A stretch of DNA of 64,000 nt from Endocalyx cinctus (taxonomy: Eukaryota > Ascomycota > Sordariomycetes > Amphisphaeriales > Apiosporaceae): positions 1,762,441 to 1,826,440 of the forward strand of contig BCKC01000001.1 in the NCBI GenBank assembly GCA_001600455.1. Direction: 5' to 3'. The notes beneath the pieces were generated by a model. It ran no database searches. It was not told the DNA's origin and was given only the letters and a program-made list of their open reading frames with translations. The first letter of the stretch is position 1. Each line of letters opens with the position of its first letter. The position numbers and the translations under genes were made by a program. Below, piece by piece: positions 24,470-34,785 of the stretch.

Positions 24470-25776
24470 ATCAATATGATGAGAAAATCTGATAGTGATA
24501 TGATAATTTTTTATGAGATCAGTAAGCCAATGATGTATAATATAAATTGATCCTAGTCTTAAATAGAGAGGGATGAAAAGGAGAGCTTTTGTAGCATATG
24601 AGGATTTAAGGAGGATAAAGAATATCTAAGACAAGCACCTACTGAACCAGTTTAATACAAGATAGTCTGAGGTATCGTTATATGTAAAGTATTCGAAACC
24701 ACAGTCCAGCTGTGTTCCAAAGATGAGTAAATTAAAAGGACATTTCTAGAATCAGAATATCATCAAACTATCAAGTCAAAGGTAGAGACAGACAAGACAG
24801 CCTTCAGTCGTTAGTCCTAGCTGTAGATCTTCTTGAATAGTAGTCACTTCTTAAGAGACATGGATTCATGAGATATGCAATATGCCAAACAGTACTCTGT
24901 ACATCGTTAAATCCCACTAGACTAAACTCGCCTTAGCCTCGATTAAGCATGGCAGGGGCCGAGAGGGAGTTATCTTTATCCCCTGTTATCCCCTGAACAG
25001 CCCCGAACAGCCCTGAAGTGATGTACATATAATTTTTAGATATTGTATCTATTACTTAAGCACCTACCTAGGTAAAGGATGTACCTATTATTAAAGGAAC
25101 TTTCCGTAATGCAGTGTACTATTAGCGTAGTAAAAGGTGTTCTTTTAGCATTGGCATAAGCTACCTGTACTTACTTAACTTATACTACTTAAGGCAGGCT
25201 GGCAGCTCTTTAAATAAATAAAAAAATACCACTGTGTTATCAACCAAGCAAACCTTGTATATATCCTGATAAATCTTCAAACCAATTCTTCATGAAAGAA
25301 GACCAAGTATAATTAGTTACCGAAATATTATTGCGTCAGAACACTTGTTCCTTGTTTTCTGATTTGTCAAAGAAAAACTGCCGTCCATATTCGAGAAAGA
25401 AGACAGGCTACAGGCTGCTGCACACACGAGTAAGATCATTTCCGGCTGAATCTGTCCAGGAATTCGGAGGACCTATTACCTTTACTCGACCTTACCTTAC
25501 CCATCTTGAGCTGCCTCATTAGGTTGATAGAACACGTATTATAACTCCGAGCCCTTAAATTTAATTTTTATCATTTTTTTCTATATACTCTTCTCCGACT
25601 GGAAGAGGAACTCCTACCCTAAGTTCCCATCATCCCACCCAAAAACCCGAACTCATTTGCCGTCTCTTGCGATCAGTACAGTCCAAGTCTTGAGACGAGA
25701 AGAGCTATCTAGCTAGTTGCCTGGCTACAGAAGAGGGAATAAAAAATAAAGTAATAAGGAGCATTGGTTATACATC
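24470..25776. other. Divergent promoter region (ASXH gene / SEC22)
   Basis: About 1.3 kb, AT-rich, holding the promoters of the two divergent genes. It includes a small CCCCTG/CCCGAACAG repeat near 24975-25015. No gene seen. Confidence 0.6.
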
Positions 25777-26754
25777 ATGATTAGGTCTACGCAAATAGCC
25801 AGGTTAGGCGATGGTACGTCTTTCTCCCAGCTAGTAGACTCATTGGTCGCGTGACCGAAGAAGGAAAAAAAAAGAAAAGACTATACCAAGAAAGCTAACA
25901 CAACATCCGCGTACCGATAGGCCTGATGCTTTGCGCATCCGTCGATGACGAGCAAGTATGTGTAGTTCCAGAAGCAACCCCAAAGAGAACCAGGCGCGCG
26001 GAAAAGAATAACCGTATAGCATTACACGCGGTTGAGAAATCTTAGACTGACATATGACCTTTTCACGCGATCATAGACGGAGTCGTCCTTATCTGAAGTC
26101 AAGTCGCAAATAAAGCTGGTCTTACGAAGACTAAACCGAAATGCCGAGCAACAAGCTAGTATAGAAAGTGGGAATTACACGTTACAGTATGTCTAATCGT
26201 CCCCTTTGCAAGGACCGGGTGGCAATGATATCGAGAGGGAGTTGGGTTGAAACTGACGTTAACCACCGATTCTTCCCTCTTTTAGCTACCTAATCGTGAA
26301 CGACATCGTATACGTATGCATCTGCGAGCGATCGTACCCCCGGAAGCTGGCGTTCACGTACCTATCGGACCTGTCGGGCGAGTTCGCGAACTCGTACTCG
26401 TCGCAGCAGCTCCTCAGCCCGACGCTGCGCCCGTACGCGTTCATGGAGTTCGACACGTTCATATCCCGCACCAAGGCCACCTACGCCGACGCCCGCGCGA
26501 CCCAGAACCTCGGAAAGCTCAACGACGAGCTCCGCGACGTCACCAAGGTCATGACCAAGAACATCGAGGACCTCATCTACCGCGGCGACAGCCTCGAGCG
26601 CATGGGCGAGATGAGCTCCCGCCTGCGCGACGACAGCCGCAAGTACCGCAAGGCCGCCGTCAAGATCAATTGGGACCTCCTCGTCAAGCAGTACGCCCCC
26701 ATCGGCGTCTTCGTCCTCATCGTCCTCGTCCTCGTCTGGTGGCGCTTCTTTTAA
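25777..26754 (+). CDS. SEC22: R-SNARE Sec22 (4 exons)
   Basis: ER-Golgi v-SNARE required for COPII and COPI vesicle fusion. Four exons were assembled: 25777-25813 (MIRSTQIARLGD), 25921-25955 (GLMLCASVDDEQ), 26077-26186 and 26286-26754; all phases agree and give 216 residues, close to yeast Sec22 (214). The longin domain covers about residues 1-120 (NYTLHYLIVNDIVYVCIC, SYPRKLAFTYLSDLSGEF). The SNARE helix follows, with the zero-layer Arg in DLIYRGDSLERM, then a C-terminal anchor (FVLIVLVLVWWRFF). The first three exons are AT-rich in third positions (TTA, AGA, AAT), while exon 4 is almost entirely C/G-ending, an abrupt switch inside one gene. Confidence 0.96.
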
Positions 26755-27728
26755 ATAAATAAAAGGGGGGGACCACAGAGGAAGAGAAAGAAAAAGAGAC
26801 AGAGAGTGAGAAAGAGAAAGAGAAGACTCAAAACTTTCATATTTTTCCGATAAATAGGGCGTGTCGAATGACCGTTGAGTAATAATAAATAGTGGATAAG
26901 GCGGCGGTACACGCTCTCTACATAATATATCTTGGCGTTGGAGTCCGCATAGTACGATAAAGGGGGCAACATATTTTGTTTGCTTGGATGTGATATATGG
27001 GGATATCCCATTATTACGGATGACGATGATGACGAAGAAGATGACGAGGCGGGGGAGTTTTTTTTTTTAAGGCATGTGCTTCTTCCATCTTCCCAGCCAT
27101 ATGATGTAGAAACAAGGAACAGACAAGCAAAAAACACGTATCTGAAATAATGTATCATCAACATATAGAGGGGGTAAAATACCATATCCAAGGTAAGGGC
27201 GAAAACAAAAACGTGTGAATATTATAAAAAAAAAAAAAAAATACCTTCCGGTTATGCTGCATTCCTTGTTTTGAATCCTTAAAATCATAATCAGGAAAGC
27301 GGAAGGCAAAAGGCTGCGCTTATCCGTGCGAAAACACCTCTCACATTCGTACTACGAAGGCAGCGGTATATTGATTTTCTTTTAATCCAGACTAGGTAGT
27401 TAAGTAATGAGTCTTGACAGACTTATCCCCATCCTGTCTTCTTTCCAAGTAGGCCGAGAGTAAATCGAAACGAAGAGTGAACCAACCCTCTTACTCTTCA
27501 ACCCCCCCTGCCCCCTCCATTGACAATTAGCAGTTAGATAACAGCCAGTCTCCTCGCATGAGTAAATAAGTATATTCCACCCCCTTTCCCCTTCCCCTTT
27601 ATCCTATTCCGGAACGCCATGCTTTCTTCCCCGTAGGACTTTTTGGGGGCTTTGTCATTTCAAGTACGTAAAGATATATATGATATTAAGAGATAAAAAA
27701 GAAGAAAGAAAAAAAGAAAAAATCGTGA
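26755..27728. other. Convergent 3' region
   Basis: Between SEC22 (+) and the zinc-finger gene (-). It is rich in GA, T and A tracts, including A16 at 27226-27241. Short frames on the minus strand are low-complexity and not supported as genes. Confidence 0.6.
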
Positions 27729-29127
27729 TCACATAACGGCGCAATTCGACATCGCGCTCGACCCTCCGACGGCGGTAGGGGCGTGGTACCAAGCGAGGTG
27801 CTCCCTCAGAGCCTCGACGCTCTCGAACCCGCGCTCGTCCTGGTTATACTTGACGCGCTCCATATCCTCGTCTCCCTGCTCCTCGTAGTAGTAGTCGTCG
27901 CAGTAGGGGCAAAGCAGCCGGGCCTGCCACTCGCCGCGGTCCGGCGGCAAGTGGTGGGCCACGGCTACCGGCGCGAACACTATCTCCTTGGCCTCGTCCG
28001 TGCGCGCGCTATAGCCCGTCGCCTGCCAATCTTCCCATTCGGGCCTTATTTCTGTTGTCGTCGTCGTTGTCGTCGTCGTCGACGCCGCGGTGGCGGAAGC
28101 TGCGGTGGCGGCCGGGTTATTACCGCCGAAGTTCGACGTCGTCCTCGAGGGGGGGAATAGCGTCCCGCTCATCCCCGTGTCTGTCCTTAAAAGCCCCGTG
28201 TACGTGTTGGAACGCGGCAGCGCGAGCGGCAGCAACCCGTCTGCATCGCGGGAGTTGTTATTCCTGTTGCTGGCGGCGGCGGTAGCAGATACCGATGCTC
28301 GCTGGTTCGGCATCGACCTCAGGTCCTCCCACACCAAGTATCCGTCGCAAAAGTCGCAGACGAAGGCTATGCTGCGGTCGCCCAGCCTCTCGAATCTGCC
28401 CGTGGCCTTAACCGCCGCCAATTCTTCCGTATTTATGTTGTTATTGTTGTTGGGAGAAGGAGCATTATAGTTACTGTATCTCGGCGCCGTGTTACCAGAA
28501 GTATGTGTCTGCGTCTGCGATTGGGCCGACCGCCTTTGCTGCGTCCGGTATACCTGCGCGGCGCCCAGGCAGCGCGTCGCGGCGACGATCTGTCCGGCCT
28601 CGTGGTATATTCGGCACACCGCGCGGCATTGCGCCCGGTGTAGGTCTCGTTTCAGCATCAGGGTTTCGGCGGCCCAGACAGGGTTGATCGGTCCGCCCGT
28701 CCGCACCCAATCTTTGAAGGTCTGGGAATGGAGTTCGAAGCGCGTGCATAATGCTCGTAGGTCCTCGAGGGAATCGGCTGTAATATAATATATTAGACTT
28801 GTACTTATTTGCAATTGAACGGGAAGTAGTCTTAATGCGCTATTTCTCCGAATAGGCACGAGAAAGCGAAACAAAAGGGGGGAGAGGAAGGGGGGCCGGA
28901 AATAACATACTCTTATGATCTTGCTCGTAATAAAAACGACCGTTGATAAGTGTCGGCAATTCTTGGAAATCCTTCTTGGCTTCGTCTAGTGTCTCCTCCA
29001 ACAGACGGAGCTGCTCGAATTCGTCGGGACCCCATCCCCTCTTATCAGCGAACATCATAATTCGGAGAACATCGTTGAGAGAGTTTGCGATGACTTCGAG
29101 AAGCGAGCCCACCGTCTCCCGGCTCAT
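27729..29127 (-). CDS. Conserved fungal C2H2-type zinc-finger protein with C-terminal CaaX box
   Basis: Function unknown. Exon 1 (29127-28911) and exon 2 (28777-27729) join in phase across a 133-base intron, giving 421 residues. The N-terminal 130 residues are helical and polar (SRETVGSLLEVIANSLNDVL, SLEDLRALCTRFELHSQTFK) with a Cys-rich helix (CRAVCRIYHEAGQIVAATRC). An Asn/Ser/Gln-rich linker follows. Two Cys pairs are seen: CDFC (residues 213-216) and CPYC (362-365). The second is followed by REHLAWYH (His 399 and 404), which could complete a C2H2 finger. The linker between them is low-complexity with poly-Thr. The protein ends NCAVM, a CaaX-type motif (Cys 418), so prenylation and membrane attachment are possible. 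Membership of a known family was not established. Confidence 0.82.
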
Positions 29128-31700
29128 GACAAAAAAGAAAGGAAGAAATAAAAGAAAGAAACGGAATAATCAATCTTTTCCTCCCTCTTTTTTTTTTCTT
29201 CTTTTTCCTTTTTTCTTCAGATGTTTCGTTATCTAATTTTGAAGTCTTTGAAGTCTTTGCAATCTTTCTCTCTCTTCTATCCCTCTCCTATATACGTGCG
29301 TCTGATATGTGTCGTCGAGTGTTATATAAGTAGTAAATTATACTTTTTTTTCTCGCACACGTGTACGTATATGGATCTTTCTCAGTTTGCGAATAACAAA
29401 CTATCCATTTACACTTCTTCGTCCTGTGCTCTTTTTGTCACTCTCTATTCCTTTTGTGTCGTGTCTCGTCTCTTCTCGCTGCCGGATTACCGATGTATAC
29501 GTAAAAATGAAGCCGATTTGCCGGTTTGAAGCTCAAGAAAATAAAATCAAAGAAAATCTGTTCGCCAAGAAGATAGACAAAAGGATAAATTTCAATAGTA
29601 GGACTTTTTAAGATTCATTCGTCGGTATCTTGTATTCCTTAAGTAGCTAAAAACTTCGTTCAAAGGATTCGTCAATCTGGGGGCTGCGAACTTGATTATA
29701 AGAGTATTTAATCGATACGCAAAGAGTGATATTCGTATTTCCCATCTTCTGGAGGATGGGGGAACATCGCATCGCAACCCTGGTGATAAGAAGATAATAA
29801 TAAAACTATAAAAAACCCTCCAGCTTGTCCCTTGTCTCTATTAGAAAGATAAACGGTACCTGAAAAACGGGACGTTGCATATGATGCAACAATAATGCAA
29901 TATCACGGTAAACTCCGAAGAAAACGACAAGTATCAGAACGTACCCAGACTAGCCAGATAGAGCAAATCAGGCTTAGCGTATTTTTACAGCTGCTGCTTT
30001 TATGAGCTATATTTTATGTAATAGTTATGCAAATAAAAACAGTCGTTAAATAATAAAAAGGGGTCCACGGGTTATAATAATAATCTCAAAAACGACTCGA
30101 TTATCAACTGTTTATAAAATAATTCTAGATTCAGAAAATATTATGCCAATAGACCAAAATATCTAGCAGTGATAAAGCTGATCACTCAAGGCTTCCATCA
30201 TCTTATACGACTAAGGGCATATCTCTTATCCTTAGACAACAGTCCACTTTGAATCCTATGTCTACCCAGAACTGCCAGACCATATACTGGACTGCCCGTA
30301 TCAGTCAGCAGTCCACTCAGAACATATACTAGCTATTACTGGAAGAAGCTCGGTATTCAAAACATAATGTTCAACTATCCCTACCCTCTTATCTACAGCT
30401 GCAGCAGCGGGCATGCGGACCAGCCGTTACTCGAGCTCGTTATCGGCAGATCACAATATGAATTATGATGATTAATATGTACCTCCTGCCAATCAAGAGT
30501 TCAGTTCAGTCTACAACATGGACAGGTGGGACCCGGTATTAAGTATGGCAAGCATAAGAGTTCACAGATTCATAGTGTCATGTCTACGCTCGTCCCTATC
30601 CCAAGGATCAATCGGAGCCTGAATAGTCGAGCATGAGGCCTTACCGACAACAGCAACCCCGTTAGCTGGGTCAGAATTGCTATCGGGGGGTGGGAAAGGC
30701 TAACCAAGGCCAGTACCATCAGCTACAGCCTCAACGATGGCTTACAAAAGCACAATGCGTTCACAGGATAGACGGGATAGCTTCCTAAAGTGAAGTAAAA
30801 TTCTCGTGAGGTAAACGGGTCGCAGCCTTGATTCTAAGCTAGGGGAGAGACGATAGACGAAGAGGATTGGGTGCAGTTGTATTCGGCCTTAGGAGCTTGA
30901 CTAGGAAGAATTGTGTTAACGAGCGTAAGGTCACCCTTCTTTTAGATCAGCACATGCGACTGCATTGTGGTCGGAGCCATACCGTGGCGAGGCGAATGTT
31001 GAGGATGTAGATGGCGCCTTTCAGAGTACGTCGAAGCCAATACGGGTAATTCTGCAAGGTGCAAATGGTTCTTAAAGTAGGCTGTATTCCACCCTCTCAA
31101 AACCCATTCCATTCTTTATATTTCATATGTTGTCTTCCATACAATATATTGAAAGTTAAGCAGATTTATTCCAATTTGGCTAACGTAAATGGGTGAAGCT
31201 CAGGATGCGCTCGGGCTAAAAGCGGCATGGCTCAGGTTTGATACAGGTTGGTACATCTCATTTGGAGAAGTACCTAATAGGGCATTATGCGTCACATTTT
31301 ACCACTCACCAAATACTAATATTAGCCACGTTGCCACTATAAAGCAGCCGTGGAGCTATCTTCGGTGGAATGCGCTCAACTAAACTCCCGCTCTGACTGG
31401 ATAATATACGCTTATTTTAGCAGCTGTGCAACCAACTCACTCATTCTATTTGGAGATATGTCACCTGTGAGAAAATAGGGGTGTCCTAGGATAAGTCCTA
31501 CACTTCTAATGAGGCCATCATCTGTATTTTTTATCCCTAATCTATTTAGGTAAAGTCCTAGACGCTCAAATAGAGTCGTAATTCTTAAATTCTACGTTAT
31601 TATGCTTCAATAAAGCACTATTCCGTTTAGAATTACGGAATTATTAGAAGATTCGAGGATTCCCCGTTTTCAGGTTCACCCAAATCCGATCTAAATCTCT
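29128..31700. other. 2.6-kb gene-free region
   Basis: Upstream of the zinc-finger gene and downstream of the CLPTM1-family gene. No frame over about 102 codons and no recognisable transposon protein. A near-perfect inverted repeat (13 bases) occurs at 31577-31589 and 31626-31638. The 30.0-31.6 kb part lacks pyrimidine-rich promoter-like tracts and could be an old, decayed repeat, but nothing identifies it. Confidence 0.5.
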
Positions 31701-33828
31701 TTACTTCCTTTTTTTAGCTGCTCCCGTATCCGCACCGGAAGCCTTAGTAGTAGTAGAATCAGTATCGGCCTCGTCCGCTTTCGGCAGCGACTTTGGTACC
31801 GTCTTCTTCTCCTGAACCGCTGCCGGCTCCTCGTCATCATCACCACCTTGGCCAAACTCGTTAACACGAGTGTAGTCAACCTTGTATGCCCATCGCTGAT
31901 AAATGTAGATAAAGAAGATGATATCGTCTCGGAACGTGGCCAGACGATGCAGAATAGGCATTTTGATCGTGAAGGCGAAGAGGTCATCGATGAACGTGTT
32001 GAGGAACTTGTACATCATAGCCTTTCCTGGCATATGTGCCACGCTCTTGAGTCGATAGTTGATGTAGAGGGCAGGGACCATCATAAGGAAACCGTACGCG
32101 TAGACAGACCCTACGAGCGTCGCGATGATATACGAGTACCACGACTTATGGGTGTCATAAAAGAGAGAATAGACGGCATAGCCCAGAAGTAACGGTACAC
32201 CGGCAATGTACATATACTTGAATGCAATCTCGTCATACTCTTTAGTCTTTTCTTCCGTCTCGCTAAGCTTATGCTTATCCTCAAAGGTGATCGTGTATGG
32301 CAATAATGACCCCGGTCCTGAAGGTCGCACTCTCACGTTCACTACCGTTGTAATCTTCCAGAACTCGATCAGGATACCGACTGCCTGTGAGCCAAGAATC
32401 ATCCAGCTCGTGTTCTGCGAGTTATCCACCAGGTAGAGCAAGATGACGGCCTGCATGAACACGTTTGCCAAGATCGATCGTACCGAAATACCGACGTTGT
32501 CCTTCTTCTTACGGTAGTGGGCAATGTCAGACCCGAAGGCAAGCATTTCCAGAAGCATATGAGCAACGCTGACAACCGCCGTGATCCCAAGAAGATAGGG
32601 GTTTGTGTCAATAAAAATCTCCTTGATCATTTCGAATTCGCTACCGTCACCGCCGGCGGGACCCATAGAACCACCGAAAGCGGCCTGACGGGCCTGCTGC
32701 TTTGAACTAAGGTCGACGGAAGCCATGACTTGGAACTGCCAGGGCTTCATAGTGCCCAGATCAAGCCTCAAGGGGAGAGACTTGACGGTATCGTTGAGCA
32801 GCATCATGTGACTTTTCAATTGCCAAAACTGGTTCACGTATAGAAGAGGGTCTAATAAAGAGGTTAGCATATATAATTCAAAATGGGTAAAACACGAGCG
32901 GAAATCTGTTTGACATACAGTACCAAGAGTTCTGTCCGGTGTTATCACGCGCACCCGTAGGTTCGACGTGGAGGAACTGGTGTACGGCCGGATGCGCTTG
33001 CTGATACGTTAAAATACCCATGTTCGGCACGAACGACAGACTGGTGTTCGGGTGGTAGTAATTCGCGATTATCGGGCCGGTCTGCACCTCCGCAGGTTCC
33101 TCCTCTACTTCGGTTTTATCTCCAAGTAGATTTCGGGTCTTCGTTTCCTTCTTCTTAGGGATATAGTGGGTCAAGGGGTATGCGAAGTGAAAGGCCGTCG
33201 CGGGATCGAAGCCTGGCTCCTTCGGGTCGAGGTTCGCGCCGGCGAGTCCAACGTAGAAATGACCCCACAATGTCCCGTTATTCTGTATAGCCTTAGGCAA
33301 ATCGAACGTGGTCTCCGCGACTCGCTTGTCGCTGGAGTTGGAAAGCTTGAAACCGGTCTCTCGAAGAGCAACGAGCTCTTTCGGCACACTCGCGATCTTT
33401 ACCGGGACAAAGGAGGTAGACAGGGTAACGGTGATGTCGATAGTGCTATCGTCGGGCCAGATTGGCGCAAGTCGCTGCGGAATTGGATTATACATGGCGC
33501 CTTCGTCGAGATCCATCGGTCGACCGGGATAGGCGGGGATGTTACCAGTGTTGGCTGGAACTTGAACGGTGTTGCCCTCGGCATCTTTGACAGTTGCCTG
33601 CGCATTGTTCCCACCCATAAACTGCTTCATCAACATTTGCATGCCAAAATATAAAGCGGCACCTTGAAGAACTTTGTAGAGTAGAGACTGCTGCTAAATC
33701 CAACGTGAAAAGCTCGAGTTAGTATAACTGTACAATATATATATATATATCAGCGTCGCGTCTAAAGGGCTACTTACGCCATCCTGTCCTCGACCATCGC
33801 CAGCAGGCGGCGCATTCGGTTGTGGCAT
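31701..33828 (-). CDS. CLPTM1: Cleft lip and palate transmembrane protein 1 (CLPTM1) family protein (3 exons)
   Basis: A conserved eukaryotic multi-pass membrane protein of the ER/Golgi; animal members affect receptor trafficking and lipid scrambling, while fungal roles are poorly known. Exons are 33828-33778 (MPQPNAPPAGDGRGQDG), 33693-32919 and 32851-31701, joined in phase to give 658 residues (human CLPTM1 is of similar length). The first half is the soluble luminal domain (GHFYVGLAGANLDP, AYPLTHYIPKKKE, PNMGILTYQQ), followed by the conserved PLLYVNQFWQLKSHMMLLN. The second half has about five membrane segments, including YLLGITAVVSVAHMLLEML, ILANVFMQAVILLYLV and YSYIIATLVGSVYAYGFLMM, and the conserved DDLFAFTIKMPILHRLATFR. 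The C-terminus is charged and low-complexity, ending AAKKRK. Confidence 0.93.
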
Positions 33829-34330
33829 CTTAAAGGCGCCGCAAGTTTGACGAACGATTAAAAGGTAAGAATAACAATATAGTAAGATATATCGTCTATA
33901 CTCTTGATATGCGAAACTTTTCAGTTCCACACTTGACACCTTTGAACCGGAAGACAAAAAAAAGAAAAAAAAAGATGTCCAATTGAAATACGTTCAGGGA
34001 AGGGATTATATTGTAGTATACGTATTACTATGTACGTACCTAACTAACTAACCCTGACCCTGCCAGCCTATAATAATAGTGCGTGTAGAAGCGGTAGTTA
34101 CGAATCATACGCTGATAATGCACCAAGACACCTTTTAGTGCAGCATCGTATAATTACATGAATTAATGGGTAATATTTAAATATGCATTTATACTAAGTA
34201 CTCCCTCTTGTTTCGATACATAAATAATACTCCTGAACATCCTGTTATTCTTCTGATGCTGAATCACAGAATATGTAGGCCTCCAATTAACATATTTATT
34301 AATTCCAGATTTCCTTGACTCACTACCTCA
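33829..34330. other. Intergenic region
   Basis: Promoter side of the CLPTM1-family gene and the end of the NACHT/ankyrin locus. It carries a short (TA)n at 33738-33751 just inside the CLPTM1 first intron and a CTAA repeat near 34040. No gene seen. Confidence 0.55.
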
Positions 34331-34785
34331 TCAATGGGCGATTTCCCGTTTCACGACGTCCGGTTTAGCATTATAATTTAACAGTATTCTGCTTGTCTCT
34401 GCATCATTTGCAGTTACAGCGTCATGGAGGGGCGTAAAGCCATCCGGGCATCGTGTATTCGGGGTAGAAGAATCCTCTACTGAATAACCCCCATCGTATG
34501 ACAGGAGGTGCCTCGTTGCTATCGAACTATTACTCATAACTGAGTTTTTGATTCTGAGACCGCAGTGGGGAGTAAATCCGACAACTTCTCCTTATCTCTG
34601 AGATCCATATTTTGCAGTAATCTTCAAGTCGCGTCCAAATAGTCCTTATATATAGTGATGGTCAATAATTCGAGATCATCCCTCATTTGAGCTTTTCCAC
34701 TCAATAACTCTCTCTTTACGACAGGTTTTGTTTCGAGGGCGCTAATCATCTAGGAGATTGCTTAAACGTAACGGCGGCCGTCTAA
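34331..34785 (-). pseudogene. Ankyrin-repeat remnants downstream of the NACHT gene
   Basis: On the minus strand, 34331-34537 encodes an ankyrin-like unit, DGFTPLHDAVTANDAETSR followed by ILLNYNAKPDV. About 34550-34640 gives a second unit, RLLQNMDLRDKEKLSDLLP, flanked by in-frame stops. Both are on the strand and side expected for the C-terminal ankyrin domain of the adjacent NACHT protein, but stops and frame changes separate them from it. They are read as decayed repeats, although unrecognised introns could rescue part. Confidence 0.55.

Noticed and set aside
26751..27309. Minus-strand frames of up to 146 codons downstream of SEC22
   Set aside because: Composed of Phe/Leu/Ser runs from AT- and GA-rich simple sequence; no motifs.
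31189..31383. 64-codon frame resembling a small protein
   Set aside because: Too short, with no family resemblance and no splice partners that extend it convincingly.
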